NCBI GenBank assembly: GCA_000697335.1
Contig: JNEM01016468.1
Location: forward strand, 1 to 26,188
Length of the DNA: 26,188 nt
Source of the DNA: Conidiobolus incongruus B7586
Taxonomy: Eukaryota; Entomophthoromycota; Entomophthoromycetes; Entomophthorales; Conidiobolaceae
Direction of reading: 5' to 3'
The notes under the pieces were generated by a model. It saw only the letters and a list, made by a program, of their open reading frames with translations, was not told the DNA's origin and did not search any database. Below, piece by piece: positions 1-11,300 of this stretch. The translations under genes were made by a program, and so were the position numbers. Within the stretch, counting starts at the first letter, position 1; every line of letters starts with the position of its first letter.

Positions 1-2320
1 ATATATATTTATATATATATTTTGAAAATATTTATCTTCCTATGTATTATATGTATAAATAATCTTTCAAATCATATAATATGTTTGAAAGATCAGAAAT
101 TAAAAAATTTGCCATATTTTAATTTCTATACTAATAATATATATTTAATTATAAAAAATCGCTTTTTAAATTACTAGATAAATTATTTATCTATATAATA
201 TAGATTTATATAAAATTGATTATATATCATCTCCAGTGAATTGTAAATAGTTAGAAATATACTATGGTTTATTAACATACAATATAAATCTTTCCTCATT
301 ATATATTAATATATTGAAAAATATATTGATTTTTTTATTCAGAATTTTGAAAAGAAAATGATATGCCAATCTTATGCTTCTTATACCATTTTTATTACAT
401 TGATTATATGTATAATTATATTATATAATAACCAAACTTTACAAAAATCATGAATATTTAAGCAAATTATATAAGTTCAAATTACTAAAATATATAAATC
501 ATTTAATAACATGTAATTTGTAAAAATCGAGTAAAGCAATATAAACACAGGGTATTATTTGATTTCATATTAAGAAATAGATCGAATACTTGTTTCTCAG
601 ACACATAATGGTTTTTTATATATTATTTAGAAATATTAGATTAATTACACTTTAAAATATTACATCTCATTTCTAATCCAGAACATAGAAAATACAATAA
701 TTCACCAAATGTTCAATTTTTAAATTGCTCAAATATCATGTAATTGATCAAATTTTGTGATCGAAAAAAGGTTACACAAAACCATATTATACCATATATA
801 TAAATTTGAATATACAATTTACAAAATTTTCATAGTTAAATTGAACTAGGATTTTACTCTTTATAGTCCATATGTAATAAATTAATGTTTAATGATATAA
901 TTAATTTATAACCATATAGTTTACTATAATGTAATAATGAATTATTGCAGGTAGCTTTAATATTCGTAATATTTTATATACATTTTCTATATGGATGTTT
1001 TCAAAATTTAAATTTAATAAATTTTTTATCTTTCTTAATAGATACATAATCGTTTGTTATTAAATGAAGCACAAATATAATGTAATAAGTTAATCTAAAT
1101 TACAAATAACAAAATTTATAACATAATCAAAATAAGATTTGCTCATTCTCTATTCAATTACTGAGCATAATATATATTATAATATTGGTTTTGTAAAATA
1201 GACTCAAATTTATAATGACAATTTTTATTGTTATTATTCTTTGATTAAAGCTTGTTTTCCAAGTTAAACATTTGAACAAGTTAAGTATTAATCATAACAA
1301 TTCTTTTACAGTAATTTATTGAAAATATTGCCTCATATATCATCAATAAAGTACTATTAAGGTAATTTTATGGATAATAAATGTTTTTTCATAAAGCTAA
1401 TAACTTGATTTGTTGAATTTATTATACAATAATATTCTAAATATATTGTCATTTCAAAAAGTATAATTGTATTTATGATATAGTAACCTAGTATAGATAT
1501 CTCGTTAAAAATATTATGTACCAGTTATTTTAATTCATAAACTAGAATTATTATATTTAGTTCTTTCTTTTATTTAGGCCTAGTGAAATTTTCTATTATT
1601 AAAATAAATGGTACATACTAATGATATATACCTTAATCCTTTCCAGTAATTATGAATTTTAGTTTCATTGTAAAGGTTTTGGGAGTTATATTTCAATAAA
1701 ACATAAAACGATATAACAGCCAGTATTACTGTATTTTATAAAAATATAATTTGGACTTTATGATATATTATCGGATATCGAAGTAATTTTTATATGAATT
1801 CAATTTACATTCAATATCGTTTTTACAATTAACTTAATCTGATAGAAATTGAAAGATACTCGCTATAATAAGAAAAAATTTATCAATATATAAGAAATTT
1901 TTTTAAAACAATAAATTGTTAAAATTCACCAACTCTAAATGAGGTTGAATTAACTATTTAATAATTATCTCGTTAATAATTTAAAAGTACACTAATTAAA
2001 GTACAATATCATTGATGAAAAGATACAATGGAATGAAATTGTATTTCATCCTTTCATTATTAAATCACTATGCTTTTTTGATTATATAAAATTTTTATAA
2101 TTCTCCTTTAGTAGATGAATAAATGGAGAAATCAAAATCTGACCAAATGAACATTTTAAAATCACTCTACTTGCCGAATTTTTCATTAAAGATTGATTGG
2201 ATAATATATATTGATATATACATATATCATTTCTCAATTTTAAAATTATACATCAAATTCATTATTATTTATTTTAATAGTTAAAGTGTTAATTCAACAG
2301 ATATATGTATATTTGAAAAC
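1..2320. other. A+T-rich intergenic DNA
   Basis: No open frame here has coding character on either strand, and I see no RNA gene. The first 24 bases are an imperfect TA microsatellite. The interval is the 3' flank of the secreted-protein gene that follows on the minus strand, and its right end holds that gene's candidate poly(A) signal. Confidence 0.7.
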
Positions 2321-2321
2321 A

Positions 2322-2327
2322 TTTATT
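2322..2327 (-). terminator. candidate poly(A) signal of the secreted-protein gene
   Basis: The minus strand reads AATAAA about 50 bases after the stop codon of the secreted-protein gene, a normal distance for a eukaryotic polyadenylation signal. The word is common by chance in DNA this A+T-rich, so position is the main support. Confidence 0.35.
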
Positions 2328-2376
2328 AAGTGTGTAAAAAGTTGAATAGTACGTAATAAAAAATATTGCCAATGGA

Positions 2377-3603
2377 TTATTTGATGAGGGAAGCTAAAGC
2401 TCCAGCAATTTTGCTAATTACTTCAGCTTTAGTGGTTAATTTTTCCAATGGTACCTGAAGATCCTGTGCGACACCTGTGGCAATTGATTTAAAGGAGCTA
2501 GAGTCTTCGAGGTAACCAACAATACCGGAGAGTACATTGCCAACGAAAGGAACCATGCTGACACCAGATTTGGCAAAAGCAAAGAATACTTTAACAGCGA
2601 AATCTTCTTGATAATTTTCAATGGTTTTGAGTTTTTGACCATCTTCACAGCTGACATAATCATCACCTTTACGGAATGGAAGAGTCTTACAATAAACAAT
2701 ATCTTCGATAATAAATTCAGGTTCGATATACTCTGTATCAATTTCGCGTTTGCGTTTTCTGATATCGTCGTGGGTACATTGCTTAGCATCGTGCCATCCA
2801 TGATTTAGATTATTCGCTTGCCAGTTGTTCTTCTCCAAACTGAGACAACGTTCTTGATTATAATTATTTCCCTGTCCAAGAATATCCAACATTTTAATCG
2901 CCATCAAACATTGGTGATTAACTACTAAGGTATACTCTGGATTGAACAACAATACCTCATTACTTGCTTCTGGATTATTGCTCATATAACCGTGAATACC
3001 CTTACAATTCCTTTTATCAGCTCCAAATGCCTTGACACCCCATTGATTTTCCAAATAACTTTGAAGATTAGTGTCTTGGAAATCAAATCTGGTATATATC
3101 AATTTGTTATGGCGATCTTGGAACATGAGAGGAACTTGGATCATTTCAATGGGTTTGTTCAAAACAATTTTCCAATGAGTATTATTGAATTTCAAAGAGT
3201 TATCGATTGCAACCCATCCACTCACCTCTTTACTTTCATCTACAGGAGTTGAGAATGTCTTGACGGTGCCATTAGTACGAATCATTGCTTTTGGAGCATA
3301 ATATTGGTTATACCATTCGGAGCAGCTGTGTGGTTTGGAGAGATCGAATGCTCCATGTACATCTTTTGCATGCTTAACATCAGGAGAGATTTGTAGAAAA
3401 TAATAATCACACCAACCATAACAATGGTAATTATTGCGGAATCGAACTAACAAAGAACTAGTCAACTGTTCATCAGTATAAGATACTTCACCAGAGAATC
3501 TTTTGAGACATCCAAAAGGAAGGGGTCGGGAGCTTACGGTAGCTTCGGTGGAAGCCATTAAAAGGGCACTGACAACAGCATTAGCTATAGCTGAGAGTTT
3601 CAT
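2377..3603 (-). CDS. secreted cysteine-rich protein with dibasic cleavage site, family unknown
   Basis: This is an intronless gene of 408 codons. The start is the ATG at 3603. An in-frame TTG lies nine codons upstream, but it falls about where transcription should begin given the TATA box at 3660-3655. Residues 1-21 form a classical signal peptide (MKLSAIANAV followed by a hydrophobic core ending near TEA), so the protein is probably secreted. The body has ten cysteines (32, 61, 65, 94, 200, 232, 253, 276, 305, 319), enough for five disulfides, and N-glycosylation sequons at N111 and N140. At 282-286 lies RKRKR, a Kex2/furin-type site. It would split the product into an N-terminal chain with eight cysteines and a C-terminal chain of about 122 residues with two. 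The C-terminal chain carries a Gly/Ala-rich hydrophobic segment (338-364) and ends in an amphipathic Lys/Ala/Ile helix. Its composition is much less A+T-rich than the flanks, which supports real coding. I do not recognise the family. A secreted effector or membrane-active protein is possible but not shown. Confidence 0.93.
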   Translation of the reverse strand: MKLSAIANAVVSALLMASTEATVSSRPLPFGCLKRFSGEVSYTDEQLTSSLLVRFRNNYHCYGWCDYYFLQISPDVKHAKDVHGAFDLSKPHSCSEWYNQYYAPKAMIRTNGTVKTFSTPVDESKEVSGWVAIDNSLKFNNTHWKIVLNKPIEMIQVPLMFQDRHNKLIYTRFDFQDTNLQSYLENQWGVKAFGADKRNCKGIHGYMSNNPEASNEVLLFNPEYTLVVNHQCLMAIKMLDILGQGNNYNQERCLSLEKNNWQANNLNHGWHDAKQCTHDDIRKRKREIDTEYIEPEFIIEDIVYCKTLPFRKGDDYVSCEDGQKLKTIENYQEDFAVKVFFAFAKSGVSMVPFVGNVLSGIVGYLEDSSSFKSIATGVAQDLQVPLEKLTTKAEVISKIAGALASLIK

Positions 3604-3654
3604 TATTAAATATCTGTGAAATACTTTCAATACTTTTTCAGATAGTGTGTTGTC

Positions 3655-3660
3655 CTTATA
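3655..3660 (-). promoter_or_regulatory. TATA box of the secreted-protein gene
   Basis: The minus strand reads TATAAG, 52 bases upstream of the ATG at 3603. Transcription starting about 30 bases downstream of it would begin near 3630, leaving a short 5' leader and favouring 3603 as the start codon. TATA-like words are frequent in this DNA, so the call rests on spacing. Confidence 0.4.
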
Positions 3661-6580
3661 ACAATAAGCTCTTCGACCTACTTTTATAATACAAAATGTC
3701 TTTTAATTTAAGATTCAATTTGATTAATTTCTTAATTTTATAATAAACATGTGAATATTATCAAGTTTTGTGATCCTTCCGAATTTTTCTAATTGACTTA
3801 GCAGCTCATTTTATTAATTTGAACCTGTTATAGATTAAATAGCTACCTATTATTGTCAATAAAATATTGATAATTTTGTTTCAAGATCAAAAGTAACTTA
3901 AAATGTCTATAGTATAGAAATTAATGCTTAGTAGATATATTATAGATTTTGAAAAAGTATTTTTTTTAGTTAATGATATTTTATATAATTATCACCATAT
4001 TCAAAATAAAATTTATAATTGTTAATATTTTGATAGGTAATAATTAAAATAATTATAAATTAACCAACTTATCCGATGCCTTGGATTATGATGTCATATA
4101 ATCATAGTGGATTAAAATTTATCAAAAATATTTAATATCTTATTCACTCAATCATAATATAACTACAAATTTATAATAATTTAAAACAAGCATTTAGTTG
4201 GATATTACTTGATTATAATTAGTTGTTATTGTATTGATAATTCTACCCAAAAATTAATATTTCAACTCAATCGCTTTAAATATAATGATAAATTTCAATT
4301 ATATATATTCAATAAATTGATTTAATCAATTTTTGATAAACCACAAATATTTTCTTTTACTAATTTTTATAATATGAAATTACAATTGGATACATTTATG
4401 AATTGGCAAATTGTGGTTAATTAAATGATTCCAGATTACAAATTTTTATTTAATGTATAGAATGGAAATACCCGAGGTGGGCGTAAATTATCAAATTATT
4501 TTTTCGAGGTTTTTAAAAATATTTGAATTAGGATTAAAGTAATAATATTAGATATGTTCAATTTATTATATATAATTGCTATTAAAAGATCTAAAGTATC
4601 TAATATTATATCGCTCCCCCATTAATTTGTATAGTTATCTGATGAACTTTTACCTGATTTGTATCTTGTTAGTTTATCAATTAATTTTTAAAGAAAATCA
4701 TTCTGGAAAATATTTGTACATTTCATAATATATTGACATATTCAAACTGAATCCGGATAGTTTTCCTATTTGATGAAATGATCAAATCGCTATTTCTTTA
4801 AATATAATCTAAGTATTAAGAACATTCTCTTGAAATAATTATATTTTTCTTTTCATGACTTGTCTAAACTAGTTTAATTTATTTAAAGTAATCAATGTCA
4901 AACAAATTTTTTTTCAAAATTCAATTAAAATGTATCAATAATTATTTTAAGATATATGAACTAAACAAAAATAGAAATATAAATAACTCACAAAATGTTC
5001 AAAAATAAATGAAGCCATATGTTGAACTTTCAATATATTGAAACATGCTTTAATAGCGTATAATATGTAAAGCATTAAAATTTAAATATTGATTTTGAAA
5101 TTTGAATATTTTTGGGATAATATCAACTATCTTTTCTTTTTGATATAAACTATTTTATATTAATAAAATATTAGCTCATTTATAAATAAATTAACAACTC
5201 TAATCTCTAATTATTAAGAAATTAAATTTCAGAATTACATTTTATATTATAATTTTTTGATTAATAATTTTAATATAAAACATTACTAATATATGATCAA
5301 AATTATTAAAATTGATATATAAAATCTTAGATATGGTTTTTGATCCTAAGATATTATAAATTATAATTTGTTATATTTTTCTATTATTATTCCATTTTGA
5401 ATACTTGTAATTATAATTATATTATTTATAAGATAATAATTAGTATTCATATTAATTCATTAATTTAAATTATTATTTTATTAGATATCTAATATTTGAT
5501 AATGTTTTTATATTAATATTGGATAAAAAACCTTAAATTTTTAATGTTAGAGTTAGTGATATTTTTTTAAAAATATAAAATATATTTTCCTTGTTATAAT
5601 TATATAATTATTTAACTTATACCTAATATAAACAATAATCCAGCTAGTTAATCTATTTATCATTATAAAATACTATTATGAATAATAAATGATGATAAAA
5701 TTTTAAAAAATAGATCTAATTTAGAATATACAATATATAAAGATAGAAACAATAATATAAAACTAATATTTTTTTAATTTAAATATATTTTTGCCAAATT
5801 TCTGATAATTTTTTATTAATTAAAAATAATTTATTATTAAAGACTGAAACCTATTATTTTATAAACTGATTTTATTAATATAGAGTAATTATAATTATAT
5901 AGATTATAATTTATTAAAAATAATAGAAATAATAACTTTTCTAATTTTTCTAAATAAATTTTTTTATAATTTAAGTTTTATATATTTAATACTTTTATAA
6001 AATAAAATTAATTTTTTTAATTTAAAATAAAATTATCAAATAAAAAAAGGGCTTTAGTTGAAAAAACACAAAGCTTACTATTGATTGATATATATATTAA
6101 ATTTACATAAAATAATAATATCAAATTATAATATTATATAATAATAAATATTTAATTAAGAATAAAATATTTTTTTGACTTTATAGTTAAGTTTATTTTA
6201 TTTTAACCTAATATATTATTTTTTAAATAAAGGATTATCTAAAAGAATCTAAGATATATTAATTAAAATAATTTAATATAAAAACCTTTAATTTATTATA
6301 TATTAATAAAATTTATTTAAATTTAGTTATTTTGAATTTTTCCTAAACTTTTGTTAAATTATAATATATTTATTTTATAATTATATAAACCAAACCAATA
6401 TTTAAGCTATAATATATATAATATACTTATATAATTATAGTTTAATTATTTGACAATTTTTTGGCTAAGATAAAAAATTATACTTTAATATGTATTTTTA
6501 TTTTATTATTAAGAACAAAATTGTATATAGAATTTAATTTATTAAACTTTGGTAAATTTTTAATAATATCTTTTTTATCC
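3661..6580. other. intergenic, grading into extremely A+T-rich block
   Basis: No gene is visible. From 3661 to about 5150 the DNA is about 80% A+T, with one short GC-richer word near 4471-4482. From about 5160 to 6560 G+C falls to about a tenth, and all frames are closed at short intervals. Nothing recognisable remains in that block. Confidence 0.6.
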
Positions 6581-7430
6581 TTGAAAAGACAAATCTAACA
6601 ACAGAAGGTTATTTTTGGTTAAATATTATATCTACAAGCTTATTATAAGTTTTATATGATTTTAGAAGGTTTTGGGTTGAGTTCAAATAATATTTAAATT
6701 AAAGGCTTTTGATGATTTCTTTGGTTTGAAAGTGGTTAAATCTAATAATGGATTTTGGAATAAAGATGCTTATATAAAAATTTATCTTAAGTTGATATAT
6801 ATATTATGCAGATATAAATTTTCCTATGTATTTTGTACATAATTTATTTTTTAAAACTTACAATAATTTTGAAATATCGCAAACTACAAAATTTGCCATT
6901 TTTTAAGTGATACAATAAATTAATTTACCAACTTTGTTTTAAATATATTTTGAAACTTTCAGTAGCATTAACTCGAATGAAAAATTCCCAAGTAAAGCAT
7001 ATGTAATGATAATTCTTTCCCTGTATATAGATTCCCTTGCTCTTGGTTAATTGCATACTATTTAGACAAGTCATCGCATAGGCTCTGAAATCACTCTGCC
7101 TAATTATATTATAAAATCCTGAAATTTTGATTATTAATAGAAATATCAGCCCGATCCGAGCCCCACCCCTTATTTGACAAAATCTAAGCTCTCAATCAGT
7201 CCATATAATAGCTTAATATCCCGATTCACTCCCATTTACTAAAACTGATCAGAACACTGCTCCCTCAAATATTAATAATATTTATATATTTTCCTTCGCT
7301 ACATTTTGTAAATTCAATACAACACATACTTTTATGAAGTATTAAATATATTTGAATCATATATATTTCATTTTATATCCAAAAAGCAAAATTTACAAAA
7401 AAATCATAAAGATGCTGGAAGTGGAAATTC
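6581..7430. other. GC-richer island inside the A+T block
   Basis: This interval stands out from both flanks by higher G+C, especially 7010-7260. It contains the word GCCCGATCCGA at 7149-7159, which recurs at 23709-23719. Short open frames exist on both strands (for example 6681-6842 on plus), but none can be assigned to a family. It may be a remnant of an inserted repeat. Confidence 0.35.
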
Positions 7431-8609
7431 GAAATTTAAGCAAATTTAATCAAAATCAAATTTAAATATTACATGAAATATCATAAAAGTTTTATATTAA
7501 ATCTAAAATATAAGAAATTGAATTAAAAATAAATTTGAGCAAAGAAATCTAATTTTATTTTTGATACTAATAAAAAATTTTTATATATGTAATTAAAAAT
7601 TTTATGAAACAAGTATTAATGACTTGGAATTTTATCAGATATTATAGCCAATATATATTTAAACTCATTGAAATTTATTCCCATGCGAATTAAATTTTAT
7701 ATAAAAATGATGATAAAACGATATATACATAAATCTATACAAAATTTACTTTAGTCCATTTAAATTCAAGGATGTTTCTAAATTATTACATTCATTATTG
7801 ATTTTATATTTTTTGATATAGAAATTTTTAGTATGTATATATGTTCAATTAACGTACCATTATTATTTTATATTTGTAAATATTGTGGATATCATGTATT
7901 GTATATACTATTATTTGACCAATATTGTTCTCGATAAGTCAATATATGTCAATTAAAATTATATAAGATCGTTTGATATTAGGACTTACAAAATAATGAC
8001 AATATTACTTTAATAATTATTAAATATAGGAATATTATAATTAAATAGTTTTCTTAAATAATATTCAATATAGGAAATTAATACTATAATAATGTTAATA
8101 TTATTAATATATTGCTGAATTAATATATTAAAATATTTTATGATGAATTACTTGGATTTTGAAAATTTATTTATTAATTTTAATATTTTAAAGGTTTGAA
8201 TTCTTTTAATTTTAAAAAAGTTGTATTATGTAACTCTATATAAAACTTAATATTAAATTTTGTTTATGGTAATAGATGATAATATATTTCATCAAAAAAC
8301 TTGTAATTTACCTTTAGATTATTAATTAATCTATTAATCCTTTTTGAAAAATATATGTCGTAAATTTAAAATTATCAAATATATATAAACTGATATTTAT
8401 AATATTAATGATAAGTTTAATTGATTTAATATAAAAATTATTAATTTATTTTGTTTTTTATGATATTCATTTATAAATATTTAAAATATAGAATTAACTA
8501 TGGAATTTCATTTAATTTGTTCGATATTCTGTTTTATATTAAATTTTTATTCAAAGTATCTATATTATAATACATTATTAATTCATATTTATATATTGAA
8601 TATGAGTGA

Positions 8610-8637
8610 ATTCATTATATTATATTATATTATATTT
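8610..8637. repeat. ATATT microsatellite
   Basis: About five consecutive TATAT/ATATT-type pentamer units are followed by TTTTGG. This is an ordinary slippage repeat in A+T-rich DNA. Confidence 0.7.
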
Positions 8638-10455
8638 TGGTAATATTTATATTTAAACATATTCTTATTATAAATGTATAAATTTACTTATGAAAGGATT
8701 TAATATTATTATTATTTATTTAATTTGAAACTTTCATTGTTTTAATGAATTATTCAATAAATAATATTAAGTCCATATATTGATTAAATAATATTTTGAT
8801 ATATAAAAAACTATATTTAAATTTTAAATATATTATGCATTTGACGTGTTAGTAAACTCATCCATTGGAAAGAATCCCTTAAAGAGGCCCAAAACATGGA
8901 ATTTCGAATATATTATAAGTTCTTGGAGCTAGGAGCTAAAATATCCCTATCATATTCATTTTTATAATTTTTTTATTAAATTAACCTTATATTCCATATG
9001 ACTACTGTTAAATTATAAAGCTAATAGTAACCAACATATAAAAAATTAAAAAATTAATAAAAAATTGTTAAACATTATATTTTGGTATTAGTTATTTGAA
9101 ATTTTATTAATAATATTGATTATTATAGAATGATTAAATATAATGTTATTGTATAATATTAATATTATTAATTATAAAATTTTCCTCATTAATTAATTTT
9201 TTTGGAAACTATATTATAGATTATTAATTGAATTTTATTTAAAAAACACTATTTTAATAAAATATATTATTAATCAATATTAAAAGATTTACAGTAATAT
9301 AATTAATAAGATTGAAATATATCAATTCTCTAATATAATTTATATATTATAGTGAATATAGTAAATAGTTCATATTAAAGTCAAATTTTTTATAATAAAT
9401 ACTATTTTAAGTGATATTTGACTATAGTATTTGAAATATATTTTTATATATGATTTTTCTAATTAAATAACCTATTATTTTATATTTATAATGTTCGCTA
9501 TATAGTTATTAATTTTATCAATTTTGATGTTTTTAAAGGAGTATAATATCATAATAACTCTATTTAATCTAAATAATAATTAAAATATATTATTTTTACT
9601 CTATCTTATATTTATTATTGACAAATTTTAAATAGATATTGATTTAAAAATAAATTTTTTATATGGTATATAAACGCTGTATATCTAAATATTTGTGATA
9701 ATAATCCATTTGGATTAACTCGAAAATATTAAATATTTTTATAATCATTAATTATAATAGTAAAAATATTTGTAATTAAAATTGAACTATAAGATTAATC
9801 AAAAATAATTAAATATTTCAAATTTTGTTTATATTGTTTATAGGTAAAATATTAATGAATTAATTTATATTTGATTTGTTTATAAATAATAAAAATTGGT
9901 TAAATTAATTATTAAATAAAAAAATATTTTGAAATACAAAGTAAATATTGATTTAAAAATTAATTAAGAAATAAGATTTAAATATATTTGTATTATTATA
10001 TAATATATTATTAAGGATTATTGAATTTTATAATTCCTAATTTTGTTTCATTTATTTAAAAATTTTAAAATTCATTTTATATTATTTGAATAATATTTTT
10101 ATCTTGATGTAATAAATTATACCAAAAAATCAAATTAAAATCGATATCATTAATATAATATTTATATCTTTTACAATAAAATTATATATATAATTTTGAA
10201 ATTATAATATGTTATATAGTTTTATTAATATGTTATATTTATTCCAATATAAAAGTATGGCAATTATTAATTAATTGATAGATATTCAGATGAATTAGAA
10301 AAAGAAATTAATATTTAATATATATTGATTAATTAATAGTTATAATAATAATTACATAAATTTATTATAATTTATCTATAATTTTTTTATTCTTTTATTA
10401 TTATTAGTTGGATAATATAAAATAAATATAAATCTGTTAATAATAAGCTTTTAAT

Positions 10456-10478
10456 TATATATATATATATATATATAT
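10456..10478. repeat. TA dinucleotide microsatellite
   Basis: An uninterrupted TA run of about 11 units. It is likely to vary in length between strains. Confidence 0.9.
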
Positions 10479-11300
10479 GTAATTAATTGCCTATTATAAA
10501 ATATATATAACATATATAATGAAATAGCTTTAAATGATATTATAGAAAGGCATTTCATTGTTTTTAATACCAAATCATATAGTATATTGATTATTTATAA
10601 TTTTATTTAATTTACTTTAATAATTTTAAATTTATAAATTTTCAAACGAATAATATTAAATATATCTTAACTATAATTTTTATAAAAAAATACTTATAAT
10701 TATAAAATTAAAACCAAAACCAAAAACAGCTATATATATATATTATTGATGAAATAATTAAATTTTAGCTTATTTATAATATTAATTATATTATTTTATT
10801 TTAATCTCATAAAATTATGTTTTCAAAATATTTTGTTTTTAATTAATAAATTAGTATTAATAAAAAAACAAAATAAAAGTTAAAAAATAGTATTTTATTA
10901 AATATCAATGATTATTTAATTAATATAATATATATTTCCAAGGATAAAGGCCAATTTACCTGGAATATATTATTTTTTTAAATAATGGATATTTCTATTA
11001 TTTAAAAATTGGAGCTAGTTGTTTTCAAATTATTATAATAAAATATGTAATCAGGGTAATAGTCATCCTATTTATAATATCTTAATATCACTTGTTTGGT
11101 TATATTTACTAATAAAAACTGGTTATTTTGAAAAATATTACGATATATTTCTTATAATACTAACCATTCAATAGTATAAAACAACAAATTATTTTTTATT
11201 AGGATATTAATTAATATTTAGATATTCTTGATTGGTTTAGATGATAATTTAATTACGAAAAATATTTATATTAATTTTAATATAATGAGTTGGTATATAT

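Larger units (their letters stand above)
7431..11300. other. extremely A+T-rich block without genes
   Basis: Most 60-base lines here contain only 4 to 9 G or C. I see no coding frame and no RNA gene. Microsatellites of ATATT units (about 8610-8637) and TA units (10456-10478) lie inside it. Confidence 0.65.

Noticed and set aside
6681-6842. Plus-strand open frame containing FFGLKVVKS, like the GLK(V/I)N..KS block of non-LTR reverse transcriptases.
   Set aside because: It is a single short motif with the key Asn missing and no YADD-type block upstream. Some dozens of open frames of 50-odd codons are expected by chance in this composition.
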